Origin: Treponema sp. UBA3870 | GTDB lineage: Bacteria > Spirochaetota > Spirochaetia > Treponematales > Treponemataceae | DNA length: 8,971 nt | Reading direction: 5' to 3' | Assembly (NCBI GenBank): GCA_002392275.1 | Contig: DGGQ01000141.1 | Coordinates: 1 to 8,971, forward strand | In this document: piece by piece, positions 1 to 6,966 of the stretch | Layout of the letters: every line of letters starts with the position of its first letter | Numbering within the stretch: position 1 is the first letter of the stretch | Translations under genes and position numbers: made by a program | The notes under the pieces: generated by a model | Seen by the model: only the letters and a program-made list of their open reading frames with translations | The model's database searches: none | What the model was told of the DNA's origin: nothing

Positions 1-696
1 ATACCAGTCCCAGCACCATTCCCAGACATTTCCGCTCATGTCATAAAGTCCCGTTTCGTTAGGTTGCAAAGACGCGCACTCATGCGTTTTTTGAGCGGAA
101 TTATCCTTCCACCAGCCTGCGTCATCAAGATTTTCAAAACCGCTGTATGCAAAGCCTCCATCAAGCAATGCACCGCGGGCAGCATATTCCCACTCGGCTT
201 CGGTAGGCAGACGATAACCGTTTGAGCTTCGGTTCCATTCTATTTTATTCCACAAATCGAATTCATCTTTTGAAGCATCCAGACGCGGAACCTTACCCCA
301 CAAATCAGGATTGGTTTCTCCGTCAAGACTATATGCAGGTTCAAGCCCGGAAAGAATGCTGAGCTTGTTGCAGAACACCACCGCATCATACCATGAAACT
401 TCTTCAACCGGATGCTGCGGATTTTTATGATATGAAAAATTTTCTCCTGTTACGGCAAAATATTCTTCCTGAGTGATTTCCGTTTTTAGAATCGAAAAAG
501 AATCCAGCGAAACATTGTGGACGGGGCTTTCATTTTCTTCCTGATTTTCACTTCCCATGAAAAAATTTCCGCCGGGCACGTACACCAGTTTCTGGTTTAT
601 TTTTTCTACAACCTGATTGCTTTCAGTTTCATCAGCAAAAAGAGCCGGAACAAACAATAAAAAAAACACCGTGACAAAAAGATAATATTTTTTCAT
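1..696 (-). CDS. Exported FGE/SUMF1-type (formylglycine-generating enzyme sulfatase domain) protein, C-terminus beyond window
   Basis: The reading frame opens at ATG 696 and stays open to base 1, giving 232 codons; the 3' end lies outside the window. Residues 1-21 form a signal peptide (MKKYY, a hydrophobic stretch, then PALFA before Asp22). The mature part carries the FGE/SUMF1 signature blocks in order: VPGGNFFMGS (40-49), HPVEEVSWYDAVVFCNKLS (95-113), GYRLPTEAEWEYAARG (160-175) and GLYDMSGNVWEWCWDW (216-231). In this family true FGEs oxidise a sulfatase cysteine to formylglycine, but many bacterial members are non-catalytic or modify other targets. The catalytic cysteines lie further C-terminal than the visible part, so activity cannot be judged. 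A periplasmic or surface location is inferred from the signal peptide. The Shine-Dalgarno sequence AAGGTGG lies just upstream (700-706). The gene diverges from the one at 819, and no sulfatase gene is visible nearby. Confidence 0.92.
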   Translation of the reverse strand, partial: MKKYYLFVTVFFLLFVPALFADETESNQVVEKINQKLVYVPGGNFFMGSENQEENESPVHNVSLDSFSILKTEITQEEYFAVTGENFSYHKNPQHPVEEVSWYDAVVFCNKLSILSGLEPAYSLDGETNPDLWGKVPRLDASKDEFDLWNKIEWNRSSNGYRLPTEAEWEYAARGALLDGGFAYSGFENLDDAGWWKDNSAQKTHECASLQPNETGLYDMSGNVWEWCWDWY

Positions 697-734
697 AATC
701 CACCTTTTCTTAAAATATCAAATTTTTTATAATC

Positions 735-763
735 TAACAAGATTCGTTTATGTGTGATATAAT
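735..763 (+). promoter_or_regulatory. Extended -10 promoter for the tocopherol-cyclase-like gene
   Basis: A perfect TATAAT (758-763) is preceded by TGA (755-757), making an extended -10 element. The -35 position, 17 nt upstream, holds only a weak TAACAA (735-740), as is usual for extended -10 promoters. Transcription would begin near 770, leaving a leader of about 50 nt before ATG 819. This is the only strong promoter-like sequence in the divergent gap 697-818. On the minus strand a weaker TTGTTA (740-735), 17-nt spacer and TGATATTTT (720-712) could serve the FGE gene, but transcription would then start inside its ribosome binding site, so that assignment is doubtful. Confidence 0.6.
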
Positions 764-818
764 AATTAAACTCTGTTTTTTCAAAGATTAACCATTGAAT
801 TCACGCAAGGGGCTTAAA

Positions 819-1940
819 ATGTTCAATTCACATGATATAAAAAGAAATGCCTGCCAGCTTTTCGGGGGACAGGCAAAAAAGGGATACGACTGGTGGTGGC
901 ACTCATTTACCGGACACAACGCGCAGACAGGTGAAGAAAAGTCATTTTTCATTGAATTCTTTTTATGCAATCCAAAGCTTGGGGAAGAAAAGCCTGTTTT
1001 TGGTCAGCTTGAAGAGAACAAGAAATCTGGAAAAAGACCTTCATATCTCATGGTAAAAGCAGGGGCATGGGGAAAGGATGCCGCCCAGCTCCACAGATTT
1101 TTTGGATGGAAAGAATGCAAGGTTTCGTTCGGAACTCCTTTTGAGATTTATGCGGACGACTGCTACATCACTGAAAATGAAATCCGCGGAAAAGTGTGCG
1201 TTTCAAAAGAAGATGCGGAAAAACACCCTGAATACATGTGCCAGAGCGGTGAAATGGTTTTCAATCTGAAAATAGAAAAGCAGGTCGCCTTCAACGTCGG
1301 TTATGGAGCCGGAAGTCTTTTCAGAAAGATGCAGCTTTTTGAAATGTTCTGGCATGCGGAAGGAATGAAAAGTGCGTTCTCCGGTGAAGTGATTTGGAAC
1401 GGGGTAAAATACAACGTTTCTCCAGATGACTCTTATGGCTACGCGGACAAAAACTGGGGTAAAAATTTTACGTCCCCATGGATTTGGCTTTCATCAAACA
1501 ATCTCACAAGCGAAATTACCGGGAAAAAACTCCGCGATTCCGTTTTCGACATTGGCGGTGGACGACCAAAGGTTGGATTCATCCCGCTTCCAAGAAAACT
1601 TCTTTCCGCATTCTGGTATGAAGGGAAAGCATACGAATTCAATTTTTCAAAATTCTGGACGGGCTGCAAAACAAAATTCGACTGCAAGGAAACGGACGAA
1701 GAAATCATCTGGCACGTGGAGCAGAGGACTTGGGCAAATAAAATGGTCACGGACGTGCGGTGCAAAAAAAGCGACATGCTCCTTGTGAACTACGAATCCC
1801 CCGACGGAAAAAAACGTCACAACAGATTGTGGAACGGAGGCAATGGAATCGGAACGGTAGAACTCTATCACCACGGAAAGCTGCTAGATAAAATCCATGC
1901 CGAAAACATAGGCTGCGAATTCGGGGAATACGGGGAGTGA
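819..1940 (+). CDS. Tocopherol cyclase-like family protein (373 aa)
   Basis: ATG 819 is preferred over the in-frame TTG at 795 because AAGGGG (807-812) sits 6 nt before it. The 373-residue product has no signal peptide or membrane segment, so it should be cytoplasmic. Residues 25-31 (WWWHSFT) and the block GYADKNWGKNFTSPWIW (207-223) resemble the tocopherol cyclase and AttH/CrtC-like lipocalin families, where an N-W-G motif followed by aromatic residues lines a barrel binding a hydrophobic ligand. Tocopherol synthesis is not expected in an anaerobic spirochaete, so the substrate is unknown; a hydrophobic or lipid-like ligand is only an inference from the fold. The gene is a single cistron with its own promoter and is convergent with the long minus-strand operon. 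Its G+C looks higher than that of the operon. The family call comes from recalled motif resemblance, not an alignment. Confidence 0.72.
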   Translation: MFNSHDIKRNACQLFGGQAKKGYDWWWHSFTGHNAQTGEEKSFFIEFFLCNPKLGEEKPVFGQLEENKKSGKRPSYLMVKAGAWGKDAAQLHRFFGWKECKVSFGTPFEIYADDCYITENEIRGKVCVSKEDAEKHPEYMCQSGEMVFNLKIEKQVAFNVGYGAGSLFRKMQLFEMFWHAEGMKSAFSGEVIWNGVKYNVSPDDSYGYADKNWGKNFTSPWIWLSSNNLTSEITGKKLRDSVFDIGGGRPKVGFIPLPRKLLSAFWYEGKAYEFNFSKFWTGCKTKFDCKETDEEIIWHVEQRTWANKMVTDVRCKKSDMLLVNYESPDGKKRHNRLWNGGNGIGTVELYHHGKLLDKIHAENIGCEFGEYGE

Positions 1941-1949
1941 AAAAAAAAT

Positions 1950-1970
1950 CCGCATCCATAATGGGTGCGG
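1950..1970. terminator. Bidirectional rho-independent terminator between convergent genes
   Basis: CCGCATCC (1950-1957), loop ATAAT and GGGTGCGG (1963-1970) form an 8-bp GC-rich stem with a single G-T pair on one strand. It begins 9 nt after the stop of the plus-strand gene and 9 nt after the stop of the minus-strand operon. Read on the minus strand, the stem is followed after one base by nine T residues (complement of the A run 1940-1948), a strong intrinsic terminator for the operon. Read on the plus strand, it is followed by only TTTGG, a weaker tail. Confidence 0.88.
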
Positions 1971-1979
1971 TTTGGTGAA

Positions 1980-3320
1980 TTACAGAATGGAGAACAAGGC
2001 GTTCAGTCTGGGCTCGGCTTTTCTGAATAAATCCTGCGTAAGCGTTATTGCCTCGTTTTGAATTTTGTCGGAAACATTTTCCCCCGAGCGAAGATTTTTT
2101 ATCACAGGTTCCATAGTTATAATCCCGCAAGTTTTTTTGAGGAACAAATCGTAGCACCTTACCGATAGCGACACGGAAATCTGTGCAGGCAAAGATCTGA
2201 CACCTTTTTTGTAAGCAGCACTCAGTTCTATGAAAACAATATATCTGGAATTGCTTTGATTTTTTTGTGAAAATGAAACCGCATCATCTATACTGTCAAA
2301 TCTATCTCTCTTTGTTTTAACCGAAAAACCTGATTTCTCCGCTAAAGTTCGAAAAAGTTTTACAGAACCGACAGAATCAAATCCATTGACATTCATCTCG
2401 CGTGGCAATGATTCACAAAGAAAAACATCAATGTCTCCTCCATTTTTCAGTGAGGAAATAGAATTTTTGAATTCATCCAAACTGCATCCAGAATCAAATG
2501 ACAGAGTATTTCCATTCTGATGAAACTTCACGCCAAGCTGTTTACCAAACTCATTGTCCATAAGATTTTTTAGATACGCACCCCTGTCATAAATTACAAG
2601 ATGATTTTCATCTTCAAAAGAACAGAACATATACAGCGGATTGCGAAACATTTTTCCTACAAACACCTCAAGGGCATCCGCCCATCCATCGTCTGCATCA
2701 TCTGGAATAACTATGCGCACACATTTGTTTTTAACCCATCGCAAATAAGATTCCTCTTCTGGATTGATTTCTTCAAAACCCCACATAGCCGAAGCTCGTT
2801 CAAAATAATTGTAGACACTGCGGGCCGAATCCTCATCTACAATTTCTCTGCGGCTTTTTTCGATATCCTCCAGACTCATCCATCCAAGCAAATCACATTC
2901 CCATGATTTATCTTCAGTCTGATATGTCCATGGCGCACTAAATTGTATTCCACTTGTATCGCCAAAAAAACGTTCTATTGATTTTGAATGCATCGTTGCC
3001 CATGACTCAAGCTCCGCAGCAAAATCATCGCTTTCTTCAAGAAGCTCCTCAAACTCGGTTGAACCACTTGCTTCGCTGTGTATGAATTTAGCAAAAGTTA
3101 TCTCCACATCTTTTTTTGCAAAACTTATTGCCTCTTCCCGTGTATTTCGATTTGAGGCTACCCCTGCAAAAAATATATAGTCCGGAACATCATGCGGTAT
3201 TTTATCGTGAGACTCATACCATCTGGCCACCGCCTCGCTGATTGTTGATTCCTGCGCGAAAAAAATTGCGGGAGTAAAAAACAAAATCAACAAAGCAAAA
3301 AAAGATTTTCTTGAAAACAT
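1980..3320 (-). CDS. Exported two-part LPP20-like protein (446 aa), last gene of the envelope operon
   Basis: I chose ATG 3320. A GTG at 3326 is in frame but is itself part of the ribosome binding site AGGGGG (3326-3331), which ends 5 nt before ATG 3320. Residues 1-23 form a signal peptide ending IFFAQ-E, with no lipobox. Residues 46-150 match the LPP20-like pattern of the other operon members: PDYIFFAG (46-53), an Ala-rich helix (EEAISFAKKDVEITFAKF), then a C-terminal strand KSWECDLLG (138-146). The C-terminal half (about 196-446) has alternating strands and helices; the segment 359-435 (RYIVFIELS, a long strand pair, then a helix ending near 433) recalls CsgG/FlgO/LpoB-type lipoprotein-assembly folds, but only weakly. 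The product is predicted to be periplasmic. Only 9 nt separate it from the preceding gene, so coupled translation is likely. The exact function is not recognised. Confidence 0.85.
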   Translation of the reverse strand: MFSRKSFFALLILFFTPAIFFAQESTISEAVARWYESHDKIPHDVPDYIFFAGVASNRNTREEAISFAKKDVEITFAKFIHSEASGSTEFEELLEESDDFAAELESWATMHSKSIERFFGDTSGIQFSAPWTYQTEDKSWECDLLGWMSLEDIEKSRREIVDEDSARSVYNYFERASAMWGFEEINPEEESYLRWVKNKCVRIVIPDDADDGWADALEVFVGKMFRNPLYMFCSFEDENHLVIYDRGAYLKNLMDNEFGKQLGVKFHQNGNTLSFDSGCSLDEFKNSISSLKNGGDIDVFLCESLPREMNVNGFDSVGSVKLFRTLAEKSGFSVKTKRDRFDSIDDAVSFSQKNQSNSRYIVFIELSAAYKKGVRSLPAQISVSLSVRCYDLFLKKTCGIITMEPVIKNLRSGENVSDKIQNEAITLTQDLFRKAEPRLNALFSIL

Positions 3321-3325
3321 TTTCA

Positions 3326-3332
3326 CCCCCTA
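3326..3332 (-). promoter_or_regulatory. Stop codon fused to ribosome binding site (3330 gene to 3320 gene)
   Basis: On the minus strand the sequence reads TAGGGGGTGAAAATG. The TAG stop of the lipoprotein gene supplies the first bases of the Shine-Dalgarno sequence AGGGGG for the next gene. This arrangement decides the downstream start (ATG 3320 rather than GTG 3326) and suggests that a terminating ribosome re-initiates directly. Confidence 0.7.
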
Positions 3333-3791
3333 CTGGATTGTGATTTCTATGGGGTCGGAACGTGGCCCCTCTCGCGTTGGATGAGCCGACTGTCCGTTTG
3401 TCGGAATTGTACATGAGGCGGTGTAGATATATGTTTTCCCTATCTCCGCATTCGAGTCTCGTATATAATCTCCCGCCGGATTGTTGATATAGACGACATC
3501 TCCATTTTCGACAATTCTAATTTCATCTCCACCATCCTTTTCTTTTCGATAAAGAGAAACACGGCAGTAGGGGTTCCCTCTGGTTATGGAAATTGCAATC
3601 TCCCTAAAACCACCGTTGCTATTATAAGGAATTATATGATTCCCAAACTCAGTTGGTTTAGGAACTGTACTCCAGAATATACTTGGATTGTCGCGTTCCC
3701 AGGAGTCTTGAAAGACTTCAGAAATCATAGCACACCCTGACAGAGAAAAAATCAAAATCCCAAGCAAAAGCAAATATTTTATTTTCGTCAA
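3330..3791 (-). CDS. Small predicted lipoprotein with FN3-like fold (153 aa), TTG start
   Basis: Translation starts at TTG 3791, six nt after a consensus GGAGG (3798-3802). The first internal in-frame ATG is Met22, beyond the lipobox, so TTG is the only start that keeps the signal. Residues 1-19 are a lipoprotein signal peptide and the lipobox SLSG-C puts the acylated cysteine at residue 20. The mature domain is beta-rich: a strand near 67-72 (EIAISI), then RVSLYRKE (78-85), then GKTYIYTASC (118-127) and a closing strand PIEITI (147-152). That order of strands, with the Y-x-Y-T-A-x-C segment, resembles a fibronectin-III-like sandwich. The protein is predicted to be anchored to a membrane facing the periplasm or outside. 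It sits 47 nt after the barrel gene and 9 nt before the next gene, suggesting a partner of the barrel. The function is unknown. Confidence 0.8.
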   Translation of the reverse strand: MTKIKYLLLLGILIFSLSGCAMISEVFQDSWERDNPSIFWSTVPKPTEFGNHIIPYNSNGGFREIAISITRGNPYCRVSLYRKEKDGGDEIRIVENGDVVYINNPAGDYIRDSNAEIGKTYIYTASCTIPTNGQSAHPTREGPRSDPIEITIQ

Positions 3792-3797
3792 AACAAA

Positions 3798-3802
3798 CCT
3801 CC
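3798..3802 (-). promoter_or_regulatory. Consensus ribosome binding site deciding a TTG start
   Basis: GGAGG on the minus strand lies 6 nt (TTTGTT) upstream of TTG 3791. The nearby ATG at 3804 overlaps this element and opens a different frame, so it cannot be the start of the lipoprotein. Confidence 0.65.
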
Positions 3803-3838
3803 ATAAAAAAGCGACTTATAATTTGGCTATTCTTTATT

Positions 3839-6175
3839 TTACTGTTCAACAGTTTTCGCTTTCTTTGCACCCCTGTAAGAAGGAACAATTCCCTGCCGCC
3901 AGCTTCCGGGCTTATCAAGATACCATCCGATTCCTATCTTTATCCTGTCCTCAAATCCCATTCCCATGGTGTAATCCGCCGTGTATTCAATATTGAAAAA
4001 GAAATCTCCTGTATTATTTTTTCCGCCGGGATAAAAATCCACACCAATACCCGCACGGAATTTTGGATGCGGAGTACCAACGGCAGTCTCGTTCCAAGGA
4101 ATGAACACACCGCCACCAAAAACCAGATAATAGTTCAGCCAGTCATTACCAAAGAAGTCCGTGTTGAGTCCGACTGAAATCATTGGAGCCAATGTAAATG
4201 TTGGCCTTCCGCTATGAGGTTTCCACCATGAACCAAAGTCACACTCCAGGCCTGCAAACATCCATGGAAAAAATCCATACGTGGATCCAAGCGTAACACT
4301 CCAGACCCATGGCAAATTTTCAAATTCGGAGGACACCGGGAAGGACCTGTAGATTGGTGAGTACCTTACATTCGCACCAATATACCATGCGGAGCGGTTT
4401 CGTTTTGTCTTAAACACGTCATACATTGACTCTTGCCATTTTTGATTTTTTTGACGAACTTTCTCTGCCTTATCAAGGACTTCTTTTCTCTTTTCGATAT
4501 CTGTCTTTATAGTTGACAAGTTATTGAAAACGTCCTCATTGGATTCTTTCAAGAAATCATCCAAAAGTTCCAATGCCGCGTTACAGTCCTTTAAAGCATT
4601 TTCAAGTTCGGCCATTTCAAATTGCTGGTCTTTATTGTTTTTTCTATACTTCTCCAAATCCTTTTCATAAATCTTTGCGCGGGCAAGTTTTGAAGGTCCA
4701 TGTTTTTCCCGTATGCCCCGGTCATAATAATCAATGGCATCTTTTATATTCTTTTCTTCTTCACTTTTCCGCCCTAGTTTATAGTAAAGTTCGGCTAGAG
4801 CTTTTTTTGAGTCATCATTCTTCTTTTCCTTTCCTTTCTCGTACCACTCCATGGCTGCAAAATATTCTTCATTTTCTTCAAAAAAACGTCCACGGTTATA
4901 ATAAAGTTTTATCAAGGCAGTTTTTGAATCGTCATCTTTTTTTTCTTCTCCCTTTTTGTACCATATGATTGCCTCGTCATAATTTTCATCCTTCTCATAA
5001 AGGCATCCAAGTTCATACATCGCGTCACCGGCAATTTCTTTATTTTCCGCGTTCGCAGCATCCTTGAATGCCGTTTCACGGGTAGAAGAATTTGTGGCTT
5101 TTCTACCAAACTCAAGCCTCTTTTTAAGGAATGAATCTGAAACGGTTTCAAACTTTATTTCAACAGGTTCCGAAGTTTCCGATGAATCAATGCTGATTTT
5201 TTCACTGTCATCTTTCACCTCTTCCATATCATAGTGCATATTGATTTGCCATGTTCCATCCGAAAGCATAAAAGATTTTTCGATTTTAGGTTTTTCAATA
5301 TTTGATTCAATATTAAGCTCATGTTTTTCTCCTGGATCATGGTCTGGCGGAATCAGAGTCAGAGTTCCACCCATGCGCATGGTGACATTAAGTTTTGCGC
5401 TTCCCCTTACCGGAGACACAGCGTAACAGCCCAATTTATTTCGGACAACAACTGTAAAATAATAATCCATATCCGGCTTCAAATCATTTGAATCAAAGTT
5501 TTGTCTGCGATCCTCTTTTTCTGATTTCCATGGCACGGAACTTTTTAATGCAAGTTTTTTTGCCCGCTCCACGTCAGTCACTTCGTCCCTATCTTTACTG
5601 TATACAGCCTTATACTCAAGCTCATCTCCGTCTTTTGCCGCAGTCCATTCAAGACACGCCTCACTATCAATGCGGAAAAGGTATAACGACATTCCTCCAG
5701 CATTTGGAGTTTTATATAGCACATTCATTATATTGTTGCAGATTTCCTGCAATTCATTTTTAGACTTTTTTAATCCTATTGTTACAGAAGCAGCTTTACT
5801 AACAATTTCTCTGTTCTGATTGTTTTTATTCAATGTGCAATAAAGGTTGTATTCGCCCTCTGAATTGCCCTCGGAAAACGAAGCAATAATAAGATAGTCG
5901 GGGCTCTCTGTTGCATAAAAAAATTCTTCCCCGCGCATTTCGGCAGACGCAACAAATCCTGCAAGATTTGTATTCTTACGGATTCTATGGATATTCTTGT
6001 CGCCAGCAGCTGTTTCAAGACAACTGCAAACATCTTCCATAAATTTCGTATCAATGCCAATTCCGTTGTCATCATACTGGACCTCGCAAAGTGGCTTTTT
6101 TTCTTCAGCACCCACAGCCGACGAAAGCCCCATCACAAGCATGGCCGCAATCAAAACAATTTTTATTTTTTTCAT
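3839..6175 (-). CDS. Multidomain outer-membrane protein: N-terminal periplasmic domain, FN3-like domain, TPR/Sel1-like repeats, C-terminal beta-barrel (778 aa)
   Basis: ATG 6175 follows AGGAG (6181-6185) by 5 nt. Residues 1-23 are a signal peptide (cleavage after AVGA). Residues about 26-156 alternate helices and strands in a pattern resembling CsgG/FlgO/LpoB-type domains (DYLIIASF at 93-100, YNLYCTL at 109-115, then a long helix); this is a weak call. Residues about 162-262 look like a fibronectin-III domain (ACLEWTAAKD, then LKPDMDYYFTVVVRN). Residues 378-494 contain three 39-residue TPR/Sel1-like repeats, followed by a charged helical stretch to about 590. Residues 596-754 form alternating aromatic and glycine strands typical of a small outer-membrane barrel, probably about eight strands, starting SAWYIGANVRYSP and ending KIGIGWYL. 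A 24-residue basic, non-barrel tail follows. It is the largest product of the operon and the obvious membrane anchor. TPR-plus-barrel architecture recalls exopolysaccharide exporters such as PgaA and BcsC, but this barrel is much smaller. Confidence 0.88.
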   Translation of the reverse strand: MKKIKIVLIAAMLVMGLSSAVGAEEKKPLCEVQYDDNGIGIDTKFMEDVCSCLETAAGDKNIHRIRKNTNLAGFVASAEMRGEEFFYATESPDYLIIASFSEGNSEGEYNLYCTLNKNNQNREIVSKAASVTIGLKKSKNELQEICNNIMNVLYKTPNAGGMSLYLFRIDSEACLEWTAAKDGDELEYKAVYSKDRDEVTDVERAKKLALKSSVPWKSEKEDRRQNFDSNDLKPDMDYYFTVVVRNKLGCYAVSPVRGSAKLNVTMRMGGTLTLIPPDHDPGEKHELNIESNIEKPKIEKSFMLSDGTWQINMHYDMEEVKDDSEKISIDSSETSEPVEIKFETVSDSFLKKRLEFGRKATNSSTRETAFKDAANAENKEIAGDAMYELGCLYEKDENYDEAIIWYKKGEEKKDDDSKTALIKLYYNRGRFFEENEEYFAAMEWYEKGKEKKNDDSKKALAELYYKLGRKSEEEKNIKDAIDYYDRGIREKHGPSKLARAKIYEKDLEKYRKNNKDQQFEMAELENALKDCNAALELLDDFLKESNEDVFNNLSTIKTDIEKRKEVLDKAEKVRQKNQKWQESMYDVFKTKRNRSAWYIGANVRYSPIYRSFPVSSEFENLPWVWSVTLGSTYGFFPWMFAGLECDFGSWWKPHSGRPTFTLAPMISVGLNTDFFGNDWLNYYLVFGGGVFIPWNETAVGTPHPKFRAGIGVDFYPGGKNNTGDFFFNIEYTADYTMGMGFEDRIKIGIGWYLDKPGSWRQGIVPSYRGAKKAKTVEQ
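4694..5044 (-). repeat. Three tandem 39-codon TPR/Sel1-like repeats
   Basis: Residues 378-416, 417-455 and 456-494 of the barrel protein align without gaps. Shared positions include a tyrosine before G-R or G-C, an acidic segment, then A-I/M-x-W/Y-Y-x-K/R-G followed by a charged end (EEKKDDD, KEKKNDD, REKHGP). The first two ends are also similar at DNA level, with purine-rich, lysine- and aspartate-coding runs. The acidic and lysine-rich ends are unusual for a typical TPR and could mark recent duplication of units. Confidence 0.8.
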
Positions 6176-6183
6176 TTTTTCTC

Positions 6184-6957
6184 CTAGTACAACTCCGATA
6201 TTGTCCCAGCGTCAGTGACTTCTCCATTTTTTATTGTGCAGATGTCCCAGCGGTTTCCATTTCCACTTGGGACGGAAAATGATTTTACAAGACCATTTTC
6301 ATTATAGACACGAACGGTTGCCCCGCTTTTTGAGAGCGCATCGGAATATGTTCTGCTCCTGTCCGTATAGTCAACAACATAGACCGTGTAGACTTTTCCG
6401 CGAGTCCACTTTCCAACTGTGATTGTCTCGGGTCCATAGCCGCTGATGCAGTCAACATCAAGCCACGCAGAACCATCGGCAGCCGTCCTTGAATCGCGGT
6501 ACGAAATGTGGTAGCCGCCAGACTGCTCCAGATGAAGATCAAGGTCCCGTGGACTTTCACCCCAGTCAAGCACAATACGGAGTGAACCAGACTCAGGAGC
6601 TTTTGTTACGGAAAAACGCCAGGTCAAAGGGATGCCTGCGAGAATTTCCAAATAGAATTCTTCCTCAACATAGATATCACTGTTAATTGTGACAATATAC
6701 TCACCATCGTCCAAATCAGAAAAAGTTGCAAAACCCTTGCGGTCGGTGGTTGCCGTTTCCTCAAAATCGCTGTCCTCACTCTCCAGATGGATTTCAAGTC
6801 CCTTGACAGGCTTTGCGGTCTGGGAATCGGAGAAGTAGAGAGGAATTTCTCCCTTCATGCGATGCTTGGAATATTCAGAGAAGGAACTTTTATCTGTCGC
6901 AAAAACAGAGAGTGAAACTAACGACATAACCACAAATACAATAACTTTTCTAAGCAT
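6184..6957 (-). CDS. Exported protein with CnaB/carboxypeptidase-regulatory-like and YfaP (DUF2135)-like domains (257 aa)
   Basis: ATG 6957 lies 5 nt after AGGAGG (6963-6968). Residues 1-20 form a signal peptide ending SVFA-T, with no lipobox. Residues about 36-105 look like a carboxypeptidase-regulatory or CnaB-type sandwich: KPVKGLEIHLES, TTDRKGFATFSDLDDGEY (70-87), in which the D-x-x-G-x-x-x-F-x-x-L-x-x-G-x-Y pattern is characteristic. Residues about 122-245 resemble YfaP/DUF2135: SLRIVLDWGESPRDLDLHL (125-143), AWLDVDCISGYGPETITV (164-181), YTVYVVDYTDRS (190-201), then SGATVRVYNENG. In E. coli, yfaP lies next to an alpha-2-macroglobulin-like gene; nothing like that is visible here. Such beta-sandwich pairs normally bind other envelope proteins or sugars, so an adaptor role in the periplasm or on the surface is likely. 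The stop TAG overlaps the ribosome binding site of the barrel gene, 8 nt before its start. Confidence 0.87.
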   Translation of the reverse strand: MLRKVIVFVVMSLVSLSVFATDKSSFSEYSKHRMKGEIPLYFSDSQTAKPVKGLEIHLESEDSDFEETATTDRKGFATFSDLDDGEYIVTINSDIYVEEEFYLEILAGIPLTWRFSVTKAPESGSLRIVLDWGESPRDLDLHLEQSGGYHISYRDSRTAADGSAWLDVDCISGYGPETITVGKWTRGKVYTVYVVDYTDRSRTYSDALSKSGATVRVYNENGLVKSFSVPSGNGNRWDICTIKNGEVTDAGTISELY

Positions 6958-6966
6958 AAAATCCTC

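Noticed and set aside
697..740. Minus-strand promoter TTGTTA / TGATATTTT for the FGE gene
   Set aside because: Spacing is 17 nt, but the start of transcription would fall within the ribosome binding site, so it is mentioned only as a weak possibility.
795..818. TTG 795 as start of the tocopherol-cyclase-like gene
   Set aside because: AAGGGG at 807-812 lies inside the extension and is ideally placed for ATG 819; nothing similar precedes 795.
1747..2157. 136-codon open frame on the minus strand
   Set aside because: It overlaps two real genes and spans the terminator hairpin; the product (Arg/Phe/Cys-rich) resembles no family.
3792..3838. Terminator in the 47-nt gap after the barrel gene
   Set aside because: A T run is present on the minus strand but no stem precedes it, so the operon is taken to continue.
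3718..3918. 66-codon open frame on the minus strand starting beside the GGAGG at 3798
   Set aside because: It is out of frame with the lipoprotein, overlaps the barrel gene end, and has no coherent signal or domain.
4573..4968. 131-codon open frame on the plus strand
   Set aside because: It is antisense to the repeat region of the barrel gene, and its His/Phe/Leu-rich product is typical of complementing a lysine/glutamate-rich gene.
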